The notes: generated from the letters alone by a model not told the origin. A DNA stretch of 64,000 nucleotides from Leptospira interrogans (GCF_900156205.1 NZ_FTNA01000015.1:19241-83240), one strand, 5' to 3'; counted from the stretch's first letter, positions 26,441 to 37,202 are shown. A program made the numbers and translations.

Positions 26441-26517
26441 GTTTTTTATTTTTTTTACTGAATATTTCTATTCGAACGATCTTTAGTAATTTCGCCTAAC
26501 GCAATTTTGCGAACCAA

Positions 26518-27192
26518 TCAGTTGTTTTCCGGAACCTCGTCCAGATAACTTTTTAATTCTTCTTTAAGTCCGGGTGGAAGTTGAAGTCCAGAACTTTCAA
26601 TTCTTTCATTGTACTTACTAAATGAAAATCTATGTCTGGAAGTTTTTAAATAATCTTCTAAAGCTTCTGAGCCCCAATCTAAAATTTCTTGGATGAATTC
26701 CTCGTTCTCTTCTAATTTTTCACAGTAAGGAATAAACAAAGGTCTATTTACCGGCCTTCCGATGGTTCTATAAAACATAAGTCGTTTGAGAAGATCGCTG
26801 TCTTTCAAATTCTCCTTTTGTTCCATGGCCTTTTCCACCATTCTTAGATTGATACAATCCAAAAACTCCACTTGTAAATTTTCGTCGTTTAGACGTTTAC
26901 GAAGAGAGGTTTTAATTTCTTCGGTTTCAAAAAGAAAATTGGGGCAGTATTCTGGACATTCCACATCTTTATGAAGATCACAATAATGAAGTAAAATACA
27001 ATCTATGTCGGAAGCGGTTTCCACAATTCCAAAATTAATTGAACCTAAGATTTCTACTCCTGTATGAAATCCTTTCTCACCTAACTCCTTTAAGACGATT
27101 CGAAAGGCCTGCATTCTTTTCAGAGCTTCCTTGGTATCGTAGTTCCGATATTTATTTTTTAAAGCGATGTATTTCTCTATGAGTTTTGTCAT
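26518..27192 (-). CDS. Nucleotidyltransferase-fold protein
   Basis: A 224-residue, probably cytoplasmic protein. Its N-terminal third has the nucleotidyltransferase signature: [24 protein letters not shown], with G50-S51 and metal-binding D62-x-D64; a third carboxylate may be D112 in VEFLDCI. A Cys cluster (C71, C79, C83) follows. Substrate unknown; related folds adenylylate or uridylylate RNA, proteins or small molecules. The ATG overlaps the stop of the upstream esterase (ATGA), so the two are co-translated. The N-terminal helix [27 protein letters not shown] may mediate oligomerisation. Confidence 0.75.
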   Translation of the reverse strand: MTKLIEKYIALKNKYRNYDTKEALKRMQAFRIVLKELGEKGFHTGVEILGSINFGIVETASDIDCILLHYCDLHKDVECPEYCPNFLFETEEIKTSLRKRLNDENLQVEFLDCINLRMVEKAMEQKENLKDSDLLKRLMFYRTIGRPVNRPLFIPYCEKLEENEEFIQEILDWGSEALEDYLKTSRHRFSFSKYNERIESSGLQLPPGLKEELKSYLDEVPENN

Positions 27193-27896
27193 CCTGTAAT
27201 GTTCCTGAGATACAGGTTCATCCCCTTAAGTACTACATCCGGAATTTCATGCCCACCCTGAAAAGCGATCATTTCTCCTTTCCATCCGGCTCCGATTAAA
27301 AGTTGTTCTAACTTTTTAGAAGCGGGATAACCTAACACCGGATCCAGTCTACCGTGGCTTTGAAAAAAACGATAATCCTTCTTTTTTTCAGCGAGTCTTT
27401 TCCAGTCAGTTTCGCTGATGAGAGTTCCGGATAAAATCATCAGACCTGCTGGAGCTATTTCGGAATGAAGAGTAATATCAGTCGCAAGCATCGCGCCTTG
27501 ACTGAAACCTCCCAAGATAATCTTATCCATAGGAACTCCTAAAATACGAATCATCTCCATTGCTTTCTCTCTAGCGCTTTCCAAACCAGCAGGATAACGA
27601 TCCGAAAAATCCCGATAACCTCCGGTTGTCATCGCTCTTTGTAAAGCTTCCATGTCGATTGGAAACCAAGCTCTTCCATTATAACCGGGCATTACAGGAA
27701 TTTCCAAAATTCCATTTGGAAATAGCCAATTAGTTCCATCTGGAAGATCTAAGTACGCACTGAGAGGAGAAAGATCGTATGCGTTTGCTCCGTAACCGTG
27801 AAATAAAATTACAGTGTATGTTTCTGGATTTCCAGGGATATAAACCGCTTCGATCGGTCCTATCATTTCCAAAGGTCGATTGTAAGAAGACTGCAT
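27189..27896 (-). CDS. Carboxylesterase/lysophospholipase-type alpha/beta hydrolase
   Basis: A 235-residue protein of the phospholipase/carboxylesterase (Abhydrolase_2) family. Features: oxyanion-hole segment [14 protein letters not shown] (residues 29-42), nucleophile Ser132 in GGFSQGAM, Asp185 in HGRLDPV and His216 in GGHEIPD, giving a full triad. There is no signal peptide, so it acts in the cytoplasm, probably on short acyl esters or protein thioesters. It is the first gene of a two-gene operon with the nucleotidyltransferase-fold gene and is divergent from the FabG-type gene across a 162-bp spacer. Confidence 0.88.
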   Translation of the reverse strand: MQSSYNRPLEMIGPIEAVYIPGNPETYTVILFHGYGANAYDLSPLSAYLDLPDGTNWLFPNGILEIPVMPGYNGRAWFPIDMEALQRAMTTGGYRDFSDRYPAGLESAREKAMEMIRILGVPMDKIILGGFSQGAMLATDITLHSEIAPAGLMILSGTLISETDWKRLAEKKKDYRFFQSHGRLDPVLGYPASKKLEQLLIGAGWKGEMIAFQGGHEIPDVVLKGMNLYLRNITG

Positions 27897-27993
27897 GTTT
27901 TAATTCTCCAAAAACAAAATGAATGAATATTCATAGAAACGAATCTATATTTTCAATTTCAAAAGGTAAAGGAAATTCGAAAGAAAGTTTTTA

Positions 27994-28039
<46 letters not shown>

Positions 28040-28053
28040 TCTCGATTTGAGGG

Positions 28054-28826
<773 letters not shown>

Positions 28827-29604
28827 TTTAGAAAGCGATTGTGGAGATAATAGAAAAATAATTCAAATCTCCTCAATCGTTCAGATTTTTATTTTATCTG
28901 ATTTTAGTATTTTAAAAAATTTTTATATATTAAATTTTGTATGTATTTGGGCCGTCGGGTGGTGGTTTGTATATAGATTATTTTTTATCGTACCCAGCTT
29001 AGAGTGTTTTTAATTTTAACGAGATTCGGCCTTTCGGTTATAAAATTTACACGACTGTATTATAGTAGTAATTAACAAAACTTTTGTCTTTTGATTTTGA
29101 GCTTGTCCCAAAGTCGTCCAATGTGGAACTACTACGAAAATTTAACAGATTAGAACTGCTCGAAAGTTCGTAAATTGTCAATGAACCTAATTTGTAGGAA
29201 CTATTGCATTTTATTAAAAATTTCTAAAGAATGATCGTGTACAATTCTTTGAGGTTTTGGGATAGGCTCTGATAGAAATTCGTTTTAAGTAATTTATCTC
29301 TTTATGATTGCAGAAACATATAAAAATGAATTTGTTTTAAAGTGTGGGAACTTCCACAGAGTATGTCTAATTGGTAGCAATTGACTTGTGCAGTGGTTTT
29401 CCTAGATGTTTCAATTTGTAAGAGTTCCCGCAGAAATCGTCATATCTGGAATTTGAGAACTTTCTAGGTAGTTTTTAATTATCAAATCTTTGTAGTTTTT
29501 AAATTCTGGGACAGATTCTTATAGGAATAAGTTATAACCCACATAGTTCCTACATTTTAAATTATTGGATAAGTTTTAAAATTTTCTTAGGAATCTCTAT
29601 AAAA

Positions 29605-29990
29605 TAACGTGATTCGGTGTAAGAAAAAACTTCTAAAAATAAGAATTCCTACAATTTTAGAATTTGTTCTTACTACTCGGACGCCTGAAAATAATACCAA
29701 GTTATTAACGGGCGAATTTGCGAAAAAAATAGAGGTATTTAAAAAATACCGCAAATTCAGGATTTACGGCATTTTTAGAGTAAGACCAAAACATTTAAAT
29801 TTTTGAAACAATCTAACCCAAGTATTCCTATTTATACGTCCGAGTAGTAAAATTGTAATTCGCAGTAGTTCCCACATTTGAATACGGCAGATTCAGTTGT
29901 TATAAACTTCTATTTTATAAATTGTGGTAGTTCCCACATTTTAGGAATCGACCTGTAGGCTCAGATTTCAATTTTTTGAAAAGAATAAGC
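29605..29990. repeat. G-family element split by element B
   Basis: Left part (29605-29669) starts TAACGTGATTCGGTGTAAG and reads ...TTTTAGAATTTGTTC; right part resumes at ~29851 with AATTGTAATTCGCAGTAG. Joined, they recreate the GAATTTGTTCGTAAAATCG word found uninterrupted in other copies. The larger spacer 28827-30196 holds only gtgggaact-type repeats and no gene. Confidence 0.75.
29670..29850. mobile_element. Element B, copy 1 (TA-flanked, inside a G element)
   Basis: A 181-bp element with ends CTACTCGGACGCCTGAA and TTTATACGTCCGAGTAG, each directly flanked by TA. No transposase is encoded. The ORF that can be read across it is repeat sequence. Confidence 0.8.
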
Positions 29991-30196
29991 CTCTTTATAC
30001 TAACTCAAATAATACTACGCTTTATAAGTATTTTCGCTCACCTTCTTCAATTAAAAAAATGCCATAATTCTATATTTTGACGTATTTTACATTTAAAAAA
30101 CAATAATTAAATTATTAATATATTTTTACTATTAATTTGTTGATTTAAGGTCATAAAAAATAAAATATGTTAAAATTTTGTATTTTATGACTAATT

Positions 30197-30523
30197 ATGA
30201 AAAAGCGAATCATTTTGATTTTATTTGGAATTTCCGTTTTCTGTAATTTACTATTTGTTTATCAGGTTTTCAAAAAATTTTCAAAACCAGAAGCGATTAC
30301 GACAAAGCCCGACTGCCGTAAGGAAGTGGAAGATAAAAGGGAATTCTACTCAGTCGTTCGCATTCTTCCTCATCCTCCTGACTTTTTAGAAGGTAGAAGT
30401 CTCCGTTTTCTTTCCTATACTACTCGAAAAGAAAACGGCAGAAAATGGATTCTTTTTAAAGAGAAGATCGGTAACGGTCAAAAAGAAACCAAAGTTGACG
30501 CGGAAGCGGTTCGATGGTTTTGA
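30197..30523 (+). CDS. Hypothetical single-pass membrane protein
   Basis: A 108-residue protein with an N-terminal hydrophobic helix (residues ~5-24, IILILFGISVFCNLLFVYQVF) after a basic start, then a short polar domain containing EFYSVVRILPHPPDFLEGRSLRFL. No family recognised. It overlaps the next gene by 10 nt and is first in an eight-gene exported-protein cluster. It could be a small anchored accessory protein. Confidence 0.65.
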   Translation: MKKRIILILFGISVFCNLLFVYQVFKKFSKPEAITTKPDCRKEVEDKREFYSVVRILPHPPDFLEGRSLRFLSYTTRKENGRKWILFKEKIGNGQKETKVDAEAVRWF

Positions 30524-31239
30524 AAAAACTCGTCCGAATCCTTTTCGTATTTCTCGTAGGTTCTACGACTACGAGTTTGTTTTCAGAAAATCAAACTTCT
30601 GGCGAGATTCAGTATCGCGAAGGTATTTTACTTTTAAATAACGGTCCTGCTTTATTCGGAGAAGTAGGCGAATTCCAAGGTTTTTATTTCATTCGTAATT
30701 CTAAAATTGGTAAAAAAGTTTCGAAAGATCAAGTTATTGACTTTGTTTCAGAAGAATATTATAATAAAATAAAATACTCTTCGGCGTTAAAAAGTGCATT
30801 TAGATCTCTTGTTTTTTTTAACGCCTCCGCAGACAAACAATGGAGAGGATTCCCTCAAGACAATTCTCCTACTGACGGAAGGTTAGAAGACTTTTTTACT
30901 CTCTGGATTAAAATCGGTCTACTTCTATTGACCGCAGCAGCCTATGCAGATGCGGATGAACGAAATCACTCTCTAAAAAACGCTTATTCCGGTTTTAACG
31001 GTAAGGAAAAACACGCATTCCAAAATTCTTATACAAGATACCAAATCTTAGGTGGAATTACGATTGGTTTTTTCACTTTTACCACCATTAAGGCCTACGT
31101 TCGTTTTGGTAAAAATGATCACTACAAAGACCTGCAAATTCAAGGGAGAGAATTAAGACCATTTGGCGAAACCTTGGATCCGAGAACTTCTGTTTGGGGT
31201 ACTTCAAATATTCAATTTGCATTTACATTATACTTTTGA
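30514..31239 (+). CDS. Hypothetical exported protein
   Basis: A 241-residue protein with signal peptide MVLKKLVRILFVFLVGSTTTSLFS. The mature part has a hydrophobic segment near residues 129-146 (LWIKIGLLLLTAAAYADAD) and another near 185-200 (ILGGITIGFFTFTTIKAY), and ends in an aromatic strand FAFTLYF suggestive of outer-membrane proteins. Residues 30-70 resemble a strand-rich sorting or stability region (GILLLNNGPALFGEVGEFQGFYFI). I recognise no family. It overlaps the previous gene and is followed within 12 nt by the next. Confidence 0.65.
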   Translation: MVLKKLVRILFVFLVGSTTTSLFSENQTSGEIQYREGILLLNNGPALFGEVGEFQGFYFIRNSKIGKKVSKDQVIDFVSEEYYNKIKYSSALKSAFRSLVFFNASADKQWRGFPQDNSPTDGRLEDFFTLWIKIGLLLLTAAAYADADERNHSLKNAYSGFNGKEKHAFQNSYTRYQILGGITIGFFTFTTIKAYVRFGKNDHYKDLQIQGRELRPFGETLDPRTSVWGTSNIQFAFTLYF

Positions 31240-31250
31240 GGAAACAAGTT

Positions 31251-31919
31251 ATGAATCAGATTCGTTCTACATATTTTAAAATTTTAGAATATTCGATTAT
31301 TGTTTTTATAGGAGTCCTGGGTTGTATTAAGCCTAGTTCCGGTAAATTTCCGCCATTATTCTTATCTTCCGTGACTCCATATACTCCTGCCGATTTGGGT
31401 ATCGAAACCCCGGTGGCGGATTCTCCTTTAGCAACGTTACCCGCTATTTCAGACAAGGAACGAGAATCTATTGAAGAAGCGTTTCGTTTAATGAACGAAA
31501 ATGGTCAACTAGATCAGAAATTTGTAAAGGAATCTTCTATAGCTTCCAGAGACTTACTTTTTAATCGCCCGTTATCCGATGCCGAATTAGAAGCAAAGGT
31601 AGAAGCGGAATTGAAAGGTCAATCTTATCCGACTCCTACATATGGTACTGAACAACAAATTCTTCTTCAAGAAAGTCAGGCTGCAGACGTTTTTTACGAT
31701 AGGGTGGAAACTGATCTTCCTAATATGACGGTCCCTCAGCTGATCAAAGTCCGAGAAAACTTTACCTTAAGCTTGGTTATGATTCGGTTTATGATCGATT
31801 ATGGAAATACTCCTAACGGAATTCCTGCTTCTTTTTTAATTATGGCCCGCGAGAAGGCGGTGGCGATCCGCCAAAAAGTAAACTTAGAACTCATAAAACG
31901 TGGTGTTAAATCCTTATGA
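31251..31919 (+). CDS. Hypothetical lipoprotein
   Basis: A 222-residue lipoprotein: signal ...YSIIVFIGVLGC with lipid Cys24 in a good lipobox (VLGC). The mature protein is charged and helical (KERESIEEAFRLMNENGQLDQKFVKESS; LSDAELEAKVEAELKGQ). Unrecognised family. The frame runs back to 31194 inside the previous gene; the ATG at 31251, with GAGGAAAC upstream, starts the signal peptide. Confidence 0.7.
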   Translation: MNQIRSTYFKILEYSIIVFIGVLGCIKPSSGKFPPLFLSSVTPYTPADLGIETPVADSPLATLPAISDKERESIEEAFRLMNENGQLDQKFVKESSIASRDLLFNRPLSDAELEAKVEAELKGQSYPTPTYGTEQQILLQESQAADVFYDRVETDLPNMTVPQLIKVRENFTLSLVMIRFMIDYGNTPNGIPASFLIMAREKAVAIRQKVNLELIKRGVKSL

Positions 31920-31973
31920 TTGACCGCTTTGTTCAGACATATTTAAAAAAATGAATATTCCAGAGGGAGTCCT

Positions 31974-32516
31974 ATGCTAAAAAAAATCTTATATTTAATT
32001 CTTATCTCTTACTTAAATCTTAACTGCGATTACTCGCAGGGGACTTCAACGAGTGATTATCATAACGAGTTTATGTTAGAATATTCGATTTTCTTTATAC
32101 TTCCCAATCTTGATCTCAATCAATATTGCCCACCCACAGAGGAAATTCCAATCTTAGAACCCGGAACTTATACAAGATATATGTCGGAAGGGGATACGTA
32201 TATTTTTGATAATAGGGCTAGGTTTCAACAATCAGCTCCAGCGGGAGAGGAAAGGATATTTACCTTTATAATTCAGGAGAATCCAGGACAAGAAGTTAGA
32301 CTTACGACTCCTAAGTGTGGGACGAGTTCTATAGAATTTAAAGCAGATAATGACTCTGGATTGCCAGGGCAACTTGAAAATGTATTTATAAGTTTACAAA
32401 CTCCTCCGCTCCCGCCGCAAAGATCAGATTTTTTTATAAAACTGACTACAATTTTCGGACAAGGGAATGTCACTTTTACGACACCAGCATCCCCAGACTT
32501 TAAAGATGCACATTGA
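31974..32516 (+). CDS. Hypothetical lipoprotein, tandem paralogue 1
   Basis: A 180-residue lipoprotein with signal MLKKILYLILISYLNLNC (lipid Cys18). The mature part contains NQYCPPTEEIPILEPGTYTR and a strand-rich C-terminal half (FTFIIQENPGQEVRLTTPKCG; NVTFTTPA), which suggests a small beta sandwich, possibly like the domains at the ends of secreted peptidases. It is a near copy of the following gene: only about five differences in the first 90 residues, many more after. A GAGGGAG site precedes the ATG. Confidence 0.75.
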   Translation: MLKKILYLILISYLNLNCDYSQGTSTSDYHNEFMLEYSIFFILPNLDLNQYCPPTEEIPILEPGTYTRYMSEGDTYIFDNRARFQQSAPAGEERIFTFIIQENPGQEVRLTTPKCGTSSIEFKADNDSGLPGQLENVFISLQTPPLPPQRSDFFIKLTTIFGQGNVTFTTPASPDFKDAH

Positions 32517-32549
32517 TATTATGAAATAATAAAATACTTATAGGTTTTT

Positions 32550-33086
32550 ATGTTAAAAAAAATCTTATATTTAATTCTTATCTCTTACTTAAATCTTTAC
32601 TGTGATTATTTACAGGGGACTTCAACCAGTGATTATCATAATGAATTTATGTTAGAATATTCGGTTTTCTTTATCCTTCCCAATCTTGATTTCAATCAAT
32701 ATTGTCCGCCCACGGAGGAAATTCCAATCTTAGAACCCGGAACTTATACAAGATATATGTCGGAAGGGGATACGTATATTTTTGATAATAGAGCTAGGTT
32801 TCAACAATCAGCTCCGTCAGGTGAGAGAAGATATTTTACATTTACAATTCAAGAAAATCCAGGACAAGAAATGAAACTCACAACTCCCGAATGTGGAAAT
32901 AGTTCTGATGAATTTAAAGCGGATGATGATTCTGGATTACCAGGACAATTTGAAACACTAAGTATTGCTTTATTAACACCACCTCTGCCTGTAAAGAGAT
33001 TTCGATTTTTTACAAAACTAAAAGCCGTAACTGGCTCAGGAATTATTACTTTTACAACTCCAAGTGCGCCAGATCCTCCACAATGA
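32550..33086 (+). CDS. Hypothetical lipoprotein, tandem paralogue 2
   Basis: A 178-residue lipoprotein, paralogue of the gene just upstream. The signal is the same with LYC at the lipobox (Cys18). The first half is ~95% identical to paralogue 1 and the second half much less so (for example PSGERRYFTFTIQENPGQEMKLTTPECGNSS). This gradient points to a recent duplication or to gene conversion limited to the 5' half. Its TGA overlaps an ATG of the next frame at 33083. Confidence 0.75.
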   Translation: MLKKILYLILISYLNLYCDYLQGTSTSDYHNEFMLEYSVFFILPNLDFNQYCPPTEEIPILEPGTYTRYMSEGDTYIFDNRARFQQSAPSGERRYFTFTIQENPGQEMKLTTPECGNSSDEFKADDDSGLPGQFETLSIALLTPPLPVKRFRFFTKLKAVTGSGIITFTTPSAPDPPQ

Positions 33087-33103
33087 ATATAAGGAATGAA
33101 ATT

Positions 33104-34528
33104 ATGAAAATATTTAATAAAAAACAAACTTTCATTATCGGATTACTTTTGAGCTTAAGTTATCCGATTTTTGCAGACAAAAATAGTTTTAAGTTTTGGT
33201 TTCCGGATACAAACCATACATACGATCATCTAGTTAAAGATACAAATTGTAATACACAATTCAATAACAATGATCCAGAATCTTTTGAACCTAATAAAAC
33301 GTTTCTTACAATGTATGGAGATAGTCTGGGAGATTTTATAGATGAACCTGCTTACGGATATTTCGGTTGGGATCAATATCTAACTTTGATGAACTTTAGT
33401 GTAGAATGGAATGTGCAGAACCTAGCCATAGGAGGATATACAACAAAAAGTATATATGATTTTATTACAGCATGCACAGATAGATACGAGAGGCGTATCA
33501 ATTTTAAAACGGCACCTAATGTAGCATTTGAAATCGGAGGAAACGACTTTTGGCGCAATGCACTTCTTTTAACTGCCATGCCTTGGAAGTTTAGTTCCGT
33601 AGTCGGTCGTGTAGCTTTTAATACTAAATCGATTCTGTATCAATTGAGAAATCCAAGACGGAATAAAGACATTTTGGTCATGGGAAATTTTCCAAATCTA
33701 TCTTATAGTCCTACATTAGGAAATATGAATCAATATTTTTCTCCGATGGCCACTCAACCGGATAGTGGCTTTAGTTATAATATGAGTCAGCTACAATCTG
33801 AACAAAAAAATGCAATGCGTGAGGAAGAAGAAGCTGCTGTTTTAGCTCTGTTGCCTCCAACAGGATGGATTACCTTACTTTATATGCCGATTGATTTAGA
33901 TCGTTTGCATACTGAATTTGTAGAATCAATCCTTTATATTAAGGAGACTTACAATCGAGTTATAGTAAACCTAGAAATTCAAACCGGAATTGAAGAATTG
34001 GATAGACTTCGTACACAGATCAAAAACGCGGGTACGTCGCCCACCATGCAAGACGATTGGTACTCTCTCTGGTTACACAGAGTGAAAAACAATGTCAGTA
34101 TGGTGACTAGTTTAGGAATGTATTTTTCTCAAGGGGCTATTGAACAAGCGGTACAAGAAGTAAATGGTAGATACGGGAAAGTACATTTTTTACCTTTGTA
34201 TCATCTTTTTATACGCAAAAGAGATTGTTTTGAGTTTGGTCAATGTTGGGTAGCAAATCCTTGGTTGTATCAGGATCAGATAGGACATTTAAATTATATT
34301 GGATATACCGTATGGGCGGGGGCTTTGTCCTCAAAGGTGATTGAACTAGATTGGCATAATTCTTTAAGAAACGGTCCGCCACATTACAACGGAGCGGTTT
34401 CTATTCCTGGGGACGATACTGTGGTTGTTGCTCTGCCGGAAGAACAGCCACCACAAAACGTAGAAGTGGAGGAATGGCCGATTGATTTTTGGATATTGGT
34501 TTGTATTTTTACCGGAAAATGTTGGTGA
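33104..34528 (+). CDS. Exported SGNH/GDSL hydrolase
   Basis: A 474-residue secreted enzyme. Signal peptide residues 1-24 (cleaved after IFA). SGNH blocks: block I TMYGDSLGD with nucleophile Ser74; block II LAIGGYTT with Gly110; block III EIGGNDFW with Asn147; and a block V candidate DQIGHLNYIGY with Asp391 and His395, which has one residue more between Asp and His than the usual DxxH. The probable reaction is ester or lipid hydrolysis at the cell surface or outside. The ATG at 33104, with AAGGAATGAAATT before it, fits the signal better than the ATG at 33083. Sequence between blocks III and V is long and helical, unlike small GDSL lipases. Confidence 0.8.
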   Translation: MKIFNKKQTFIIGLLLSLSYPIFADKNSFKFWFPDTNHTYDHLVKDTNCNTQFNNNDPESFEPNKTFLTMYGDSLGDFIDEPAYGYFGWDQYLTLMNFSVEWNVQNLAIGGYTTKSIYDFITACTDRYERRINFKTAPNVAFEIGGNDFWRNALLLTAMPWKFSSVVGRVAFNTKSILYQLRNPRRNKDILVMGNFPNLSYSPTLGNMNQYFSPMATQPDSGFSYNMSQLQSEQKNAMREEEEAAVLALLPPTGWITLLYMPIDLDRLHTEFVESILYIKETYNRVIVNLEIQTGIEELDRLRTQIKNAGTSPTMQDDWYSLWLHRVKNNVSMVTSLGMYFSQGAIEQAVQEVNGRYGKVHFLPLYHLFIRKRDCFEFGQCWVANPWLYQDQIGHLNYIGYTVWAGALSSKVIELDWHNSLRNGPPHYNGAVSIPGDDTVVVALPEEQPPQNVEVEEWPIDFWILVCIFTGKCW

Positions 34529-35244
34529 TTCCCAAACAAATACGGCCTTTATATTTATTTATTTTTAGTATATTATTTATTTTTTGTATTCAAGAAAATG
34601 AATCTAATCCTAGTCTGCAATTGGTGCTTGTTCAATCTCAGTTGCAGGTCTTGGCAAAATATGAAATTCCAGAAATCAGAGCTTGTCTTGTCAATACTCT
34701 AGTTTTTGGGAAAATGGTTACTACTTGCTACGAAATCGAAAAAGAATTTTGTAATTTAGATTTTTTTAATAATATTAAAACACCTGTAGTTTTGCAAAAT
34801 AGGAGGGACGATTTAACATTTATTAGTATTAACTTTCCGAATTGTGCGTCCGGAACCGCGCCATTGTTTCTAAAATATTCGAACTTACAAACCCCAGCTT
34901 CTATGATATGGAAAGATTCTTTCGGGTTCGATGGAGCTAATGTAGAATCGCAGTTTCAATTTACCAATCAGAGTAGCTGTAAGGATTTAAAATTGGAAAC
35001 GGCCTCGTTTATAACGGGAGGATTTTCCCGTTTACTAAATTCTATGGAGTTATCTCAATTGGACGGCGTTGAGGCAGAGTTGGCCTTGATTCCTGCAACT
35101 AGTGCTGCTTGTATGAACGATTTAAATCTAAACACCGGTTTAATTTCTTTAACGCAGGGTATCAAAAGCGGAGCTTTACTAAAAGGAATTTCCTGTGCGT
35201 ATCAGAGTGGTTCCGGTTTTTCGATTTGCCCTTGGAGTCTTTAG
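34519..35244 (+). CDS. Hypothetical Cys-rich lipoprotein
   Basis: A 241-residue protein with a hydrophobic N-terminal signal (residues ~9-23, LYLFIFSILFIFC) and a lipobox-like IFC at Cys23. The mature part has eight to nine cysteines, including RACLVNTLVFGKMVTTCYEI, KEFCNLDFF and the C-terminal ISCAYQSGSGFSICPWSL, so disulfides are likely. No family recognised. The start overlaps the hydrolase stop by 10 nt. Tight packing suggests a shared operon with the SGNH enzyme. Confidence 0.65.
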   Translation: MLVIPKQIRPLYLFIFSILFIFCIQENESNPSLQLVLVQSQLQVLAKYEIPEIRACLVNTLVFGKMVTTCYEIEKEFCNLDFFNNIKTPVVLQNRRDDLTFISINFPNCASGTAPLFLKYSNLQTPASMIWKDSFGFDGANVESQFQFTNQSSCKDLKLETASFITGGFSRLLNSMELSQLDGVEAELALIPATSAACMNDLNLNTGLISLTQGIKSGALLKGISCAYQSGSGFSICPWSL

Positions 35245-35876
35245 TGTATTCGAAAAATATAATTCTATGTTTATTTATTTTTTGTTTGTTGTATTGTTTC
35301 GGAGATAAGTTAGAAGAACCCAGTGAAGATTATTATATTCGATATTTATTTTTAACGACGGCGAGTTTTCCATGTTCTTCTCAAAATTATACAAGTCCTT
35401 GGAGTTTTGCGGATCCCCCAGGAGATCTCAAAGCCGGTTTTTTAAATAAACCAGGAGAGGGATTAGATTATCTAGATTTGATTTCCGGAAACGTACAAGA
35501 CAACGCGACTAATGTTACATTCAATTTAACTTTGGGAAGTATTCCAAATAAAATTACACTTAGTGAAGATGTGGAAATTATAGAACCAGAATATGAATGG
35601 TCTTATATTTTTAAAGGCGAGAATTTATTGAAGATTGGAATTGTTTCCATTGGCGGGGCTATGCGGGAAATTCCGTTTCAAAATTTAGACGTTCTTGTAT
35701 GGCGTAATTTGAATTTTATTGGAGGTTGCGGAAATCTTAATATACGAGATAGCTCTGTGACTTGGAGTTGTGAAAAAAATACAATTCCCCAATTGATCGA
35801 AATTGCAGAATCCAAGTTTATCTCCGTAGAAGTGAACGCTAGAAATAATGGTATTCGTTATTTCGATTGTCTTTGA
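35244..35876 (+). CDS. Hypothetical lipoprotein, last gene of the cluster
   Basis: A 210-residue protein from a GTG that shares its first base with the previous stop (TAGTG). The signal SKNIILCLFIFCLLYC ends in a Cys that may be lipidated. The mature part is strand-rich (NATNVTFNLTLGSIPNKITLSEDVEIIEPEYEWSYIFKGENLLKIGIVSIGG) and looks like a small beta sandwich. The open frame extends back to 35109 inside the previous gene; the downstream GTG is chosen for the signal. The cluster ends here; the next 1.4 kb is repeats. Confidence 0.62.
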   Translation: MYSKNIILCLFIFCLLYCFGDKLEEPSEDYYIRYLFLTTASFPCSSQNYTSPWSFADPPGDLKAGFLNKPGEGLDYLDLISGNVQDNATNVTFNLTLGSIPNKITLSEDVEIIEPEYEWSYIFKGENLLKIGIVSIGGAMREIPFQNLDVLVWRNLNFIGGCGNLNIRDSSVTWSCEKNTIPQLIEIAESKFISVEVNARNNGIRYFDCL

Positions 35877-36114
35877 TTTTGCAGTAGTTCCCACATTTTA
35901 GAGTTTTTACTGTGAGATCTCGGGGTTTGTGGGAACTACTATTGGTTTCTTCAAAAAGTTGGAATGTGGGATCTCCCATAAAAAAGCTTATAAATTTTTA
36001 AACCAAACATATCTGCGAAAATTTTTGCATCTTCATAAAAACGCCATTTATGTTTAATACCATTTTTATGCGTTTCAAAGTAAAGTCTAAAAAGTGTGGA
36101 AACTTATACAGAAA

Positions 36115-36790
36115 CTAAAATAACGTGAGTTCGACGTAAGGAGTCCATGATTCTGAAAAAATTGAAATCTGAACTTTACAGATTGATTTAAATGTGGGAA
36201 CTACCACAATTTATAAAATAGAGGTTTGTAAAAATTGAATCTGTCGTATTTACTACTCGGACGCATGAATAGAATACTTGTGTTAGATTGTTTCAAAAAT
36301 TTGAATATTTTAATCCTGCTTTAAAATGCAATAAATCCCGAATTTGCGCTATTTTTTAAATACCACTATTTTTTTCGTAAATTCAGCCGTTAATAACTTG
36401 GTACTATTTTCATGCGTCCGGGTAGTAAGTGTGGGAACTCTTACAAAATTTAGGTTTGTCTATAAAATGTAGGAAGTATAACAAATTACGATTTTACGAA
36501 CAAATCCTAAAATTGTAGGAACTCATATTTTTAGAAAATTCTTTCTTATTTTCTAACATCGAACTTGCATAAGAATAGGATTTAAATTTTGATGATGGCC
36601 GCAAAACAGCGGCGGTTTTGTGTAAACATCTGATTGTACAATGATTTTTTTTGTATTTTATAGTAGTTCCCACAGTTTTTAAAGTTTAACTGGTAAATTC
36701 AGGATTTGTGAGAGTTCCCACATTTATTTTTTTACGAAAAAATTGACCTCAGATAAAACGGATGTCTTACATCGAATTCACTTTAAAATA
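36115..36790. repeat. Composite G-family block carrying element B
   Basis: Starts TAACGTGAGTTCGACGTAA and matches 45530-46015 along its length, including GATGATGGCCGCAAAACAGC (36591 and 45752). The difference is a 179-bp element B at 36250-36428 present only here. No gene is seen in 35877-37113. Confidence 0.75.
36250..36428. mobile_element. Element B, copy 2 (inside the composite block)
   Basis: Ends CTACTCGGACGCATGAA and TTCATGCGTCCGGGTAG, both flanked by TA; opposite orientation to the 29.7 kb copy. The related block at 45.5 kb reads straight through this site. Confidence 0.85.
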
Positions 36791-37113
36791 ACAAAAAATG
36801 CTAAAAAACTATAATCATACATATGGCAATTTTGGTGGGAATTTCATATTTTATTGAAGATTTAGAAATGATGAACTCTAAGCTTTTGACATAAGTTTAG
36901 TGTAAAGTGAAAAATTTTATGAATTAGAAGTTTAAAATATTCTTATTTAATTTAAATCGGACTTTAAAATTAAATGTCCTTTTGGCTTTATTTATATTGG
37001 TTTTAAAATCCAAGTTTAAAAAATGTGATGATCGTTTTGCGATTGCGAAAAATAGCAATATAAAAGATAAATGTTTTTAGGAAAACGATAGAGTAGTCTG
37101 ACATTCTTGTGAC

Positions 37114-37202
37114 TACTCATAACTATATAATAAAGTACCTAATATTTGCATGGAATCAGTGTTTTGTGATAAAACCAACGGTACGCAATTTTATAGAGAT
37201 TA
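37114..37202. repeat. Element C, copy abutting element A
   Basis: TACTCATAACTATATAATAAAG to GCAATTTTATAGAGATTAG, inverted relative to 25330-25423. The C-like word TTAGTAATA reappears after the adjoining element A. Confidence 0.8.

Noticed and set aside
29609..29806. Open frame of 65 codons
   Set aside because: Lies wholly across a G element and element B; the same repeats elsewhere do not keep the frame open.
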